A stretch of DNA of 64,000 bases from Costertonia aggregata (GTDB lineage Bacteria > Bacteroidota > Bacteroidia > Flavobacteriales > Flavobacteriaceae). Below, piece after piece: positions 46,002 through 53,949 of the stretch (its first letter is position 1; every line of letters starts with the position of its first letter). The notes below the pieces were generated by a model. That model searched no databases. It had not been told where the DNA came from and saw nothing but the letters and a program-made list of their open reading frames with translations. Both the position numbers and the translations under genes were made by a program. The DNA lies in the NCBI RefSeq assembly GCF_013402795.1, contig NZ_CP058595.1, positions 1,151,501 to 1,215,500 of the forward strand, given 5' to 3'.

Positions 46002-47033
46002 CTAAATTCCTATTGAACTTGATTTGATTGCCACTTCTGCACCACGTCTTAACCGCTTGAAAACCCGAAGTGCAATTTGTGCTTGACTAACTGGAATACT
46101 TGGCACTATCGGTAATCCTGATTTGGTAATCATTTTAAACGCTAATGCTTTTTCGTTCGCTGGTAATTTCATCAAGGCGGCGAAATACAAGTTGGGGTTT
46201 TTTATAAAATCCTTTCTTGCTTTGTAGGTCTCGGCAAAGTTGCGTTTGTAGCCAAAAGTTTTGTCGAACGTTTTTTCTGCTTTCGCGAAAAAGGCATCTC
46301 TATCAAAACCACGCTTTACCTTTTTGCCGTGCATTTCAACTTCGGAAGCTTTGTGTTTACTTCCTGGGGAAAGACTGACCGAATTGGAAGCATCCTTTCT
46401 GCTCACGATGATATGGATATGGCTTTGGTTTCCATCCTTTTTCATTCCCTGGACAATCCGTTTGTCATTTTGCTGGTGTGGTGCTTGGCGTTCCAATTTG
46501 GCAATTTCCTTTTCCATCCTTTTAATATTCCCTTCAGCTCGCCCTTCTTGAATGTTTCTGATTTCGGTTTTCAGCTGAAGAATTTTTGTAGCAAAAGGTT
46601 GGTTTTCTTTAATCTGAAAATCTGTTCCCTTGAATGTTCTTTGGTGTTCAATTTTCGCATAATATTTTATGTCATCGATGGTTATAGGTCGCCCGTTTAT
46701 TTCCCGATTGAAACCGGCAACATAATCTTTCATCAGCTCACGGGTGTAGGTTTTTAAATCTTGACTATTGTTCTGAAGTTTTCGCAATTCATATTTTGAA
46801 GGACTAACCGTAATCGAATAAAACTTGGGTTCTTTCTTTTTTAATTTTGCGGTGTTTCCATCAATTTCTTTGACCACTTCTTCAGCGGAAATCTCATCGC
46901 CATAGTGGTTAAAAAAGTGTTCCATATCCCGCTGTTCCAAACCTTGATTTTCCTTTTCCAAATAGCCCACAAAATCAGCTGAACTTTGTGAATAATTGTT
47001 GCCTAATTTTTGAGGTGTGATTGTGATATACAT
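46002..47033 (-). CDS. MobB-type relaxase/mobilisation protein (DUF5712-like)
   Basis: A 343-residue protein with a relaxase-type His cluster HIHIIVSR (about residues 210-217), an N-terminal region with a Tyr-rich NYSQSSADFVGYLEKENQG and a Lys/Glu-rich middle. It fits the MobB/DUF5712 relaxase group of Bacteroidota conjugative elements and should nick oriT, probably in the region just upstream of the next gene. A palindrome core TTTCGCGAAA lies at 46281-46290 and encodes FFAKAE. Confidence 0.78.
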   Translation of the reverse strand: MYITITPQKLGNNYSQSSADFVGYLEKENQGLEQRDMEHFFNHYGDEISAEEVVKEIDGNTAKLKKKEPKFYSITVSPSKYELRKLQNNSQDLKTYTRELMKDYVAGFNREINGRPITIDDIKYYAKIEHQRTFKGTDFQIKENQPFATKILQLKTEIRNIQEGRAEGNIKRMEKEIAKLERQAPHQQNDKRIVQGMKKDGNQSHIHIIVSRKDASNSVSLSPGSKHKASEVEMHGKKVKRGFDRDAFFAKAEKTFDKTFGYKRNFAETYKARKDFIKNPNLYFAALMKLPANEKALAFKMITKSGLPIVPSIPVSQAQIALRVFKRLRRGAEVAIKSSSIGI

Positions 47034-47044
47034 AGCTCAAAAAA

Positions 47045-47425
47045 TTAAAGTTGATTACTTGTGTTTTGCTTTTCTCGAAAACGGACTTCCTTCTTTTCTT
47101 CCGCATATTTCTTTTCTACAATCAGCGGTTTTTTGGTTGGCTCTTCGGTCTCAAAAAGGGACTGAATCATAGCCACCGTAGGTTTGGTTTGTGTCTTTTC
47201 TACATCTCGCATTATGGCAATAACCGCATTGATTCTTTTGAGTAATTTAGCTTCGATGGTTCGCCCTGTTGGTCCTAATTTTTCCTTTGGCGATATTTCG
47301 TTGTAGAAGAAAAAATCGAGCATCGTGGACATCGCCTCGGTGTGCGATTTGAAGTATGTGCGTGAGAAAGTTTGGAAACGTTTTGCGGTTTCCTTTTTAA
47401 ATCTAATTCCAGTAAATGAGTCCAT
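47045..47425 (-). CDS. BfmA/BtgA-family mobilisation protein
   Basis: A 126-residue protein with an N-terminal ribbon-helix-helix-like region (GIRFKKETAKRFQTFSRTYFKSHTEAMSTML split as strand and helices) typical of BtgA relaxosome accessory proteins, followed by a helical Lys-rich tail. It starts the reverse-strand mob operon and likely binds the repeats in the oriT-like region immediately upstream. Confidence 0.82.
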   Translation of the reverse strand: MDSFTGIRFKKETAKRFQTFSRTYFKSHTEAMSTMLDFFFYNEISPKEKLGPTGRTIEAKLLKRINAVIAIMRDVEKTQTKPTVAMIQSLFETEEPTKKPLIVEKKYAEEKKEVRFREKQNTSNQL

Positions 47426-47429
47426 ATTT

Positions 47430-47740
47430 CGCCGATTTGTCGCAAAATCTTCCCTAAAAATGGGCGTTTCCAGCCCGTTTGTCGCAAATCGTTGATTGTC
47501 AAGAATTTAAAACATATTCAAATCGCTGGTTATCAGCAATTTGAAAACGAAAAGGAATCCGAAACATCGCGCAGCGTGTTACCCTCTTGCTATTCCTTTT
47601 CGTCACGCGCAAGCGTGACAAAAATCCATACAATCCGGCTAAAAAGCCGATTGCCATTTTCAGGGAAAATGATTTTCCGATATGTTATTTTCCGATGTGT
47701 ACGGTTATCGGCGAAAGTCGAAAAGTGAATAACCTTACGT
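47430..47740. other. Candidate oriT: cluster of direct and inverted repeats upstream of the mob genes
   Basis: In about 310 bases: two TTTGTCGCAAA copies near 47435 and 47477; a 12-bp inverted repeat ACGAAAAGGAAT (47547-47558)/ATTCCTTTTCGT (47592-47603); GTCACGC-gcaa-GCGTGAC (47602-47619); CGGCT-aaaa-AGCCG (47636-47649); a direct repeat ATTTTCCGAT (47672 and 47687); and GGTTAT (47703)/ATAACC (47729). No credible gene is present. Repeat-rich DNA beside relaxase and BtgA genes is the usual form of an oriT. The exact nic site cannot be seen. Confidence 0.55.
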
Positions 47741-47811
47741 AAAATTGAATGCTGAATTTCAGCGAAATAAAGATACGTTTTTTTCTTGACTATATATTAA
47801 TTGCATAGAAA

Positions 47812-47837
47812 AACACCTCTAAAAATTCAGAGGTGTT
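47812..47837 (-). terminator. Terminator after the 65-residue gene
   Basis: AACACCTCT and AGAGGTGTT form a perfect 9-bp stem with an 8-base loop; read on the reverse strand it is followed by TTTC. It ends the ssb-JAB-small-gene transcript. Confidence 0.75.
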
Positions 47838-47858
47838 CTGATTTAAAAATTGCCAAAA

Positions 47859-48056
47859 TTATATATTGAAAACGTATGTATAGGAATATAAATTCCGAAG
47901 AGCTTCTTCCTCAATCATCGTTTCAAAACAACCATAATTTTCTTTTACGTATTTGCGAATGCTATCCCCAAATTTTCGTTTCACATCTTCTTTGGAAGTT
48001 TCCAAAAGTCGGTTTTGAGCTTCTTCGCTCAAGTCTGTAAAATTGAGATATACCAT
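47859..48056 (-). CDS. Small acidic hypothetical protein
   Basis: A 65-residue acidic, helical protein (MVYLNFTDLSEEAQNRLLE...). I do not recognise a family. It has its own spacing (11 bases after the JAB gene stop) and a downstream terminator, so it is likely real and co-transcribed with the JAB gene. Confidence 0.6.
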   Translation of the reverse strand: MVYLNFTDLSEEAQNRLLETSKEDVKRKFGDSIRKYVKENYGCFETMIEEEALRNLYSYTYVFNI

Positions 48057-48067
48057 AGCTTTAGATT

Positions 48068-48517
48068 TTACAAAATTCCGTTATCAGAAAAACTATAATA
48101 ATCCCCATCTGGTGCAAATATCAAATGGTCAAGAATGGTAATGTCGAATAGTTTGGATGCCTTTTTAATCTTGTTCGTTAACCTTTTATCTGCATCGCTT
48201 GGTTCTAATTTTCCACTTGGGTGGTTGTGCGTTAAAATTATAGCTACCGATAAGGATTTTAAAATGACGGCAAACAAAATTCGCAGGTCTATCAATGTAC
48301 CTGTAATTCCACCTTGCGAAAGTTGATATACACCTTTCACTTTATTGCTGTTGTTCAACAGAACAACTTTGAAGGTTTCTTGTATGCCGATTGTATCTTT
48401 ATCCCAATCCTCAAAGAGCAGTTCTGCCGCATCTTGTGAATTACTTATTTTCTGCCACATTGATGATTTTAACCCGCCTTTGTAGCTAATCTTTATTTCG
48501 TTAACTTGTGCTTTCAT
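48068..48517 (-). CDS. JAB-domain protein (RadC-like)
   Basis: A 149-residue MPN+/JAB metalloprotease-fold domain with the zinc motif THNHPSGKLEPSDAD and an upstream Glu. RadC-type proteins in mobile elements lack a demonstrated repair role and are commonly placed near ssb, as here. Confidence 0.88.
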   Translation of the reverse strand: MKAQVNEIKISYKGGLKSSMWQKISNSQDAAELLFEDWDKDTIGIQETFKVVLLNNSNKVKGVYQLSQGGITGTLIDLRILFAVILKSLSVAIILTHNHPSGKLEPSDADKRLTNKIKKASKLFDITILDHLIFAPDGDYYSFSDNGIL

Positions 48518-48547
48518 TGTGCATATATTTAAATGTGTGAATAATGA

Positions 48548-48583
48548 AAAGAGGGCGCAACTTTCGAGAGGAACGCCCTCTTT
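48548..48583. terminator. Bidirectional-looking terminator between the JAB gene and ssb
   Basis: AAAGAGGGCG (48548-48557) pairs with CGCCCTCTTT (48574-48583) over 10 bp around a 16-base loop. On the reverse strand it lies 12 bases after the ssb stop and is followed by T residues; on the forward strand TTTGTTTTTG also follows. Confidence 0.75.
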
Positions 48584-48594
48584 GTTTTTGAAGA

Positions 48595-48939
48595 TTACTT
48601 GTCGTCTTTGCTTCCAAGTAACAGGATTTCATCGGCTACAACTTCTGTAACGTAGCGTTGGTTGCCATCATCGGTGGTGTAAGTTCGGGTCTTTAGTTTC
48701 CCTGTAATTCCAACCTCTTTGCCTTTTTCGACAAACTTTTCCACAATTTCGGCAGTCTTGCCCCAAGCCACTACGGTGTGCCAGTTGGTGTCCGTTTGCT
48801 TTTCGCCTTTGCTGTCTTTGTAATACTCGTTTGTAGCGAGTGAGAAGCGGGCTACTTTCTTACCGCTTTCAAGGTTCGTGATTGTTGGCTCTTGTCCAAC
48901 GTTTCCAATTAACTGTACGTGATTTCTAATAGTACTCAT
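48595..48939 (-). CDS. ssb: Single-stranded DNA-binding protein
   Basis: A 114-residue OB-fold SSB: STIRNHVQLIGNVGQEPTI start, WHTVVAWGKTAE and GKLKTRTYTTDDG motifs. It is shorter than housekeeping SSBs, lacking the acidic C-terminal tail, as is common for element-encoded copies that coat transferred single-stranded DNA. Its upstream neighbour is the hairpin-rich non-coding region. Confidence 0.9.
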   Translation of the reverse strand: MSTIRNHVQLIGNVGQEPTITNLESGKKVARFSLATNEYYKDSKGEKQTDTNWHTVVAWGKTAEIVEKFVEKGKEVGITGKLKTRTYTTDDGNQRYVTEVVADEILLLGSKDDK

Positions 48940-49655
48940 AATAAAATATTTAAGTGATTTATATTTACCCTATTGATTTAAAACAGATTAAATTTTAAGG
49001 GGTGTTTGTTCTTTTCTTTCGTGCACCGCACAATGGATAGAGTGGGTTTTGTCAAGACTTTTTGGGAATAAATCAGGTGTGTTTGCGACGTAGTAAATTC
49101 CTTGGAATTTCAAGGAAGTAGAAACCTTATTTTTCACTAAAACTTGTACAGTCTTGACAAGTTCCATAAGGGCATTAGCAATTCTTTTAAACGCAGTTGC
49201 GTTTGAGCGTACCGACAGTTAAGCGAGATAAGTAGCTGTGGTTAAATTAGAATTGGTTATGTCGTGCCTGTTTTTCGACGCCCCGAAAAACAAGAAAGGC
49301 TTTATCCATTATAAACCCCTTAAAATGTGTAAGACAGCGGTTTGGTTTTTAAGGATTTTCGAGTGAGGGCTCAAGAAGACCGTGCCGAAAATCCTGTCAA
49401 GAAAATCAAGGCGATGGCTTTCCGATTAGAAAAGCGGACTTAATTCACGATTTTGGCTCAGGAATGTAGTGTTCCTTCCCAGTCCCGAAGTTTCGGGACG
49501 GGAAGGGTTAGCGGAATGGAAAGCTGAAATTGGGGATTGTGTCCAAGAGATATGTAGTGAAGCTCTTTCCCGAAGTGAAGTGGTTGCCTGCTTTTTCAGC
49601 AGGCGAGCGTGGAATGTAGGGGAATGTGCTGAGGGGTATTTTAGCTAAGATTTAT
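48940..49655. ncRNA. About 700-bp non-coding region with serial hairpins, possible structured RNA or replication/transfer site
   Basis: No credible ORF occurs here. Perfect stems follow one another: 49098-49117 (7 bp), 49141-49163 (7), 49189-49204 (6, loop agtt), 49269-49292 (9), 49352-49395 (10), 49474-49506 (7+8 with a one-base bulge), 49586-49604 (7). GCTTTCC (49417-49423) can also pair with GGAAAGC (49518-49524), enclosing the 49474 hairpin. GGAATGT is repeated at 49461, 49611 and 49621. This density of perfect stems is higher than in the neighbouring coding DNA. Strand and function are not determined. Confidence 0.45.
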
Positions 49656-51395
49656 TTATTCAGGGAATAGTGGTGCTGCTTTTTCTAATAATTCTTTTGG
49701 TGTTCTCGTGAGATTTAGCTTTTCAACTTTATTGTCCACAAAGAAGGAAAAAGGCTTATACGATGACTTTAACATTGCAATACCTTCCTCTTCAGAACGA
49801 GGTTGCGGTTTTGCCTTTGACAACTCAAATCTTAGGTAATCTTCCTGATACTCCAATAGGATATCCCATAAATTCATTTTTTTTGATTGAAGAGCTTCTT
49901 TATTGAACATTAGTGTATCAATATCTATGATAACCAAATCTTGGACTCTGGAAATATCTAAACCATTTTCTTCCAATTTGACAAGTTCATCCCGAAACCA
50001 ACCGTTGAGAATGGCATTTGCTCCTGCTGTGTTAAACATTCGATAATGTACAACCAATATCGGCCTGATAATACCTTTTTTCGAAGGAAACTGTGAGTCA
50101 TAATCTGCTTTACCTTTGAGTAAAATTTCAATATTTGTTGCCAATTGTCGAACTGCTTTAGGTTTTCCCTTCTCGTTCTCAAACAACTTTAGCCTGAGCT
50201 CGGCTTCAAGTACTGTATAATCAGGACTTGTTTTTGATTCTTTAGATATTAATATATCCTTAGACTCAAATAGCATTGCTCGTTTACCATTTCTGATATA
50301 ATAGTCTGGCGCTCCATCCATCAATTCATCAAGTTCCTTTCCTGATTTTTGAAAATATCGTTTTCCGAATATTTCTCTTAATAATGTATCGAGTGCGTAT
50401 TGCTCACTATATTCGTATGTTTTAAGGCCATATAAACCTTTAACTTTTTGGTCATTTGGCAACTCATCGTTGATTAGCTTCAACCTAAAATATAGTCCAT
50501 TGTATATCATTTCTATTACAAATAATGGCGATATAATACGGTATTTTAATTCTTCAATCTTGTACAGAGGCCTACTTCTTAAAGTCACAAAATCCAGCTC
50601 TGCAGCTATATCATCTGGGGATAGAATATGCTTGTCTATAAAATCTTCGTGGACAGGGTCTTCGAGATGTATCTCTGTATGAGTTTCCTTATCCTTCATT
50701 AAAACTGAATAAGTGATACCTAAAAGGCGACGTAGGTATTCATTGTAATTCTCAACGCCATAATATTTGTAAAAGGCATTTAACAACGGCCCGCATTGCT
50801 CAATACCAGAAAGAAATTCAAAATACGACACCGCACGCAGAAACTGGCAGGTAAATACTTTATCGGTTCTAAAGTTTATTAATTCATAATTGTGAAATTG
50901 CAACATTAGGATTGCTTGAGCAGCAGTAAACTGTAAGCCTGATTCTTCATCGGCTTTTTTTTGTTCGATTCCCCTATCGGTAAATGAGACCTGATTAAGG
51001 TGCAGGTAAGCTCTAAATATGTCACGCTCCATTTCCTCGTTGGTCTTTTCTGTTTCAACATCCTCGGAAATATTGTCAAAGATATATTCAAAGAACAGAA
51101 GGCTACTACCTACATACGGAATTTCGTAATCAGATATATCATAGTCTGCTTCTGCTACGTAGCTCAAGAGATTCTGGTATGCTTCATTGGCAAAATTCTG
51201 ATTACCTTGCGAGAAGAACATATTCATAAAGGCGATTACATCACTATATTTTGATTTTTCTGTATCAAATCCAAGAAAGTGAGAACCTGTTTTCAATAAG
51301 GTATCACGACTTATTCCACTCAAATATTCATCAATAGATTTTCGATTCTCTTTTGGAAAGCAAGCTTCAAATGTAACACCAAGTTTAATTTTCAT
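49656..51395 (-). CDS. Unrecognised protein with a PD-(D/E)XK nuclease-like motif
   Basis: A 579-residue soluble protein of no family I recognise. Residues about 362-379 read GAPDYYIRNGKRAMLFESK, with Asp364, Glu377 and Lys379 spaced like the PD-(D/E)XK nuclease core, and Gln417 in RQLATNIEILL could be the helix residue of that fold. The first 300 residues are helical with few charged clusters and may be a target-recognition part; the C-terminus is Lys-rich. It lies alone between the hairpin-rich region and parB on the reverse strand. Defence, element maintenance and DNA processing are all possible; the nuclease call rests on the motif alone. Confidence 0.6.
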   Translation of the reverse strand: MKIKLGVTFEACFPKENRKSIDEYLSGISRDTLLKTGSHFLGFDTEKSKYSDVIAFMNMFFSQGNQNFANEAYQNLLSYVAEADYDISDYEIPYVGSSLLFFEYIFDNISEDVETEKTNEEMERDIFRAYLHLNQVSFTDRGIEQKKADEESGLQFTAAQAILMLQFHNYELINFRTDKVFTCQFLRAVSYFEFLSGIEQCGPLLNAFYKYYGVENYNEYLRRLLGITYSVLMKDKETHTEIHLEDPVHEDFIDKHILSPDDIAAELDFVTLRSRPLYKIEELKYRIISPLFVIEMIYNGLYFRLKLINDELPNDQKVKGLYGLKTYEYSEQYALDTLLREIFGKRYFQKSGKELDELMDGAPDYYIRNGKRAMLFESKDILISKESKTSPDYTVLEAELRLKLFENEKGKPKAVRQLATNIEILLKGKADYDSQFPSKKGIIRPILVVHYRMFNTAGANAILNGWFRDELVKLEENGLDISRVQDLVIIDIDTLMFNKEALQSKKMNLWDILLEYQEDYLRFELSKAKPQPRSEEEGIAMLKSSYKPFSFFVDNKVEKLNLTRTPKELLEKAAPLFPE

Positions 51396-51497
51396 ATTTC
51401 GTATTTAATCAAACAGTCAATATACTATTTATTTACAGAATCAGATATTGAGAAAAAGAGCCAGCACGAATGCCGACCCTTCTTCAAACAACAAAAG

Positions 51498-53294
51498 CTA
51501 ATCGTTGAGTTCCTCAATTTGCTTTTCAAGAACAGTAAGGCGCTCTTTCAAACGTGCTTCACGCTTGTTCCTTTTGTCGGCATATTCCTTTTCTATGCTA
51601 ACAATCTTGGATTTGTAATATCCCTGCATTGCGTTGTAAAATGAAATGTTCGTCAGATTATTGACGTGATTGCTTTCGCCAAAATGCACTTGCTTTGTGA
51701 GCATATACCGTATCAACTTATGGAAGATTTCCTTTTTGAACTTCTTCTTGAAATTCTCTACCATTTCAACTTTGGTCATCTTTGAAGTTTCCCCTAAGAA
51801 TTTTGAGAAATACTTTTGTTGACTCATATAGTCCACATTGTTCTCAAATAGCGATATTGAGAATGCGACCATTTCATCTTTTGAAAGTGTCTTCTTCGTA
51901 TCAATGTATTTGGTCTCACGAATCATCTGCACAACTTCTTCAAACTGCTTGTTGTTCTCTATTTGCTTCTTACGGATTTCCCTTTCGTTGATTTTTACGA
52001 TTTGTTCTTCAGGCGTACAATCTGCCATTTTTCTGTTGGTCAATGGTGCAGAATATTCCGTAGAATCATTTTTGGATTTTTCAACAATCTTAACAAAGAT
52101 TTCCTTGTGCTGGAATGAATCTGGATGAAACATAATGCCATTCTTATATGCATCTTCTTTTGCTGAATTAAATTTTTCCAATGCTTCTTTATAATCCTGC
52201 ATAGCTTCATCGAATTCTGCCTTTAATTCATCTTCAGAATAATCATAATGCTGATACTCTTTCTGAATAGCTTCGATTGTTGGCTCAATCGGATTCTCTA
52301 AAATTTCAACATCATCCAGTAAATAGACTTTCAATCCGTTCTTTTCCAATTGCGATATAATGAGCTGATTGTTTTCGTCATCTACCCAATACTGTCGTAT
52401 TTCAGGAATTAATAAGATGTTCTCTTTCTTGGATTTCTCAATCAGGTTCAAGAACGATTTATTTTTCTTCGTTTCAAAACAGGCTGCTTTCGTGCAGACC
52501 ATTTTACCATCGCCGAACAGATTGCCTTGATTTGCCGCGTTGAAAGGACATTCAACGCAAGACCCAGCTTTCGGAACCAATTTTTTGTCGGCCACATCAA
52601 AAGATGCTTTTTCCAAGTCATAGGTCTGGTCTTTAATCATCCTGTTTATCTGATGTGCACTAAAATCCTCGCCCATTGTTTCCAACATCATTAGCTGTTC
52701 TTCAGGTTCAAAGAGCGCAACACCGACACCCAATGATATGGTCATTTCGCCATTACGGACAAAGTTCTTAAAACCATCAATCAATCCAGCCAGTTTAAGT
52801 CGTTGTCTGATAAAGTTATCCGTTCTACCCAACCGCTTTGCGATTTCAGATGCTGAATACTTTTCGCTTAGGTAAGCAATCGCCTCGGCTTCTTCGGTAG
52901 GCTCGACATCCTGTCTTTGCAAATTCTCGATAATCTGAACTTCCAGAATATCATTGTTCTCATAAGTCCTAACGATACTGGGTATAGTCTTTTTCCCTGC
53001 TAATTTACTTGCACGATATCGGCGTTCGCCCATCACGATGATGTAATGGCCATTTAGTTGCCTGACGGTAATCGGTTGCAACACACCGTGCTTTTCGATA
53101 CTCTCAGAAAGCTGCTTTAACGCATCCTCGTTAAAGGTCTTTCTCGGCTGTTCAAGGTCAGGCTTGATTTTACCCAATGGTAAGTTCTGAATTTGAAGTG
53201 CGGATGATTTCTTTCCGTTTACTTCTTTCTTGACAGTAGATTTCGCTCTACTGCGCTTCTTTGTGGTACTCGCTTTTGTTGTCATAATACTCAA
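51498..53294 (-). CDS. parB: ParB/RepB/Spo0J-family protein
   Basis: A 598-residue protein. The ParB CTP-binding motif GERRYRAS (about residues 85-92) and the following HTH (ASEIAKRLGRTDNFIRQRLKLAGL) are intact. A Cys cluster CVECPFN...CTKAACF (about 244-268) follows, then a long Lys/Glu-rich C-terminal region (about 300-598). It is larger than chromosomal ParB. No ParA is next to it. A start three codons later (ATG 53285) is equally possible. It probably helps maintain or silence the element. Confidence 0.85.
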   Translation of the reverse strand: MSIMTTKASTTKKRSRAKSTVKKEVNGKKSSALQIQNLPLGKIKPDLEQPRKTFNEDALKQLSESIEKHGVLQPITVRQLNGHYIIVMGERRYRASKLAGKKTIPSIVRTYENNDILEVQIIENLQRQDVEPTEEAEAIAYLSEKYSASEIAKRLGRTDNFIRQRLKLAGLIDGFKNFVRNGEMTISLGVGVALFEPEEQLMMLETMGEDFSAHQINRMIKDQTYDLEKASFDVADKKLVPKAGSCVECPFNAANQGNLFGDGKMVCTKAACFETKKNKSFLNLIEKSKKENILLIPEIRQYWVDDENNQLIISQLEKNGLKVYLLDDVEILENPIEPTIEAIQKEYQHYDYSEDELKAEFDEAMQDYKEALEKFNSAKEDAYKNGIMFHPDSFQHKEIFVKIVEKSKNDSTEYSAPLTNRKMADCTPEEQIVKINEREIRKKQIENNKQFEEVVQMIRETKYIDTKKTLSKDEMVAFSISLFENNVDYMSQQKYFSKFLGETSKMTKVEMVENFKKKFKKEIFHKLIRYMLTKQVHFGESNHVNNLTNISFYNAMQGYYKSKIVSIEKEYADKRNKREARLKERLTVLEKQIEELND

Positions 53295-53610
53295 ATTTTT
53301 GATTAAACAATATTTGAGCAGAAACCAAACGGAAGATAAAATCTTGGCTCAAAAGGAAACGGAATAAATGAGTAGGGGAAGAAGCGTTGGCTTTATGCCG
53401 TAGTCTTTTGATGGAAGTATTTTACGAGTTTACCTTGCGTGTATATTGTATGATAATAGACCCCTCTTACGAAGTACAGAGGTTGAGATAACCTAAAATT
53501 TATTAATCCTCAATACAGAAAATAGTATTTGGCATCAAATGAAAGGATATAGTATTAAAGCCAATTTGGTTCTGAAAAAAGACAAAATGTTGTACCTATG
53601 TTGTACCTGA
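53295..53610. other. Element end: non-coding DNA between parB and the tRNA
   Basis: No gene seen. It holds small repeats CCTCT/AGAGG (53463-53482) and AGGTT-gagat-AACCT (53480-53494), and a perfect tandem 11-bp repeat ATGTTGTACCT at 53587-53597 and 53598-53608, 41 bases from the tRNA 3' end. The tandem repeat may be integrase arm-binding DNA. Confidence 0.45.
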
Positions 53611-53615
53611 GCATA

Positions 53616-53647
53616 AAAAAAGCCGAGATTTTCATCTCAGCTTTTTT
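53616..53647 (-). terminator. Terminator of the tRNA-Leu gene
   Basis: AAAAAAGC and GAGA pair with TCTC and GCTTTTTT, one mismatch, with a 6-base loop. On the reverse strand it begins 2 bases after the tRNA 3' end and ends in a T run. Confidence 0.8.
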
Positions 53648-53649
53648 CG

Positions 53650-53732
53650 TACCGAAGGCGGGAATCGAACCCGCACGCCTTGTGAGCAATGGATTTTGAA
53701 TCCATCGTGTCTACCAATTCCACCACTTCGGC
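53650..53732 (-). tRNA. tRNA-Leu (anticodon CAA)
   Basis: 83 bases on the reverse strand: acceptor GCCGAAG/CTTCGGT, D-arm with GGTAGAC, anticodon stem ATGGA/TCCAT around loop TTCAAAA (anticodon CAA), variable arm, T-arm GCGGGTTCGATTCCCGC, discriminator A. The 3' end faces the mobile element, the usual orientation for a tyrosine-integrase insertion site. Confidence 0.92.
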
Positions 53733-53744
53733 ATATTTTATTGC

Positions 53745-53800
53745 GCCTTTCGAAATTTGGATTTTGAATCCAGCGCGTCTACCAGTTCCGCCACTCGAGC
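53745..53800 (-). pseudogene. Truncated tRNA-Leu (CAA), 5' part only
   Basis: The 5' part of a second tRNA-Leu (GCTCGAG acceptor strand, GGTAGAC D-arm, anticodon stem-loop GCTGGATTCAAAATCCA), lost after the variable-arm start; no T-arm or 3' acceptor strand follows. It shares TGGATTTTGAATCCA (forward strand) with the intact copy. Confidence 0.65.
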
Positions 53801-53869
53801 AAAATAAAATAGGAATGCAAAGCTAAAAAATATTTTTAATCCGCACCCAAAAAATAAAAACATTTATCC

Positions 53870-53899
53870 TTTAGCAACACAAATAAATTTTTAAATTTG
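53870..53899 (+). promoter_or_regulatory. prs promoter
   Basis: TAAATTTG (53892-53899) fits the -7 box, with a TTTAG -33-like element at 53870-53874. The prs start codon lies 51 bases after the -7 box. Confidence 0.5.
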
Positions 53900-53949
53900 C
53901 ACCTCTTTTGGAGAAGCTATTCCAAAAAACTAGAAAACAACACGTTACC

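Noticed and set aside
47492-47728. 78-codon forward open frame
   Set aside because: It covers the inverted and direct repeats of the oriT-like region; the translated sequence looks like a by-product of those repeats.
49098-49604. Group II intron
   Set aside because: I see no reverse transcriptase frame and no recognisable domain V stem, so the hairpins are not assigned to an intron.
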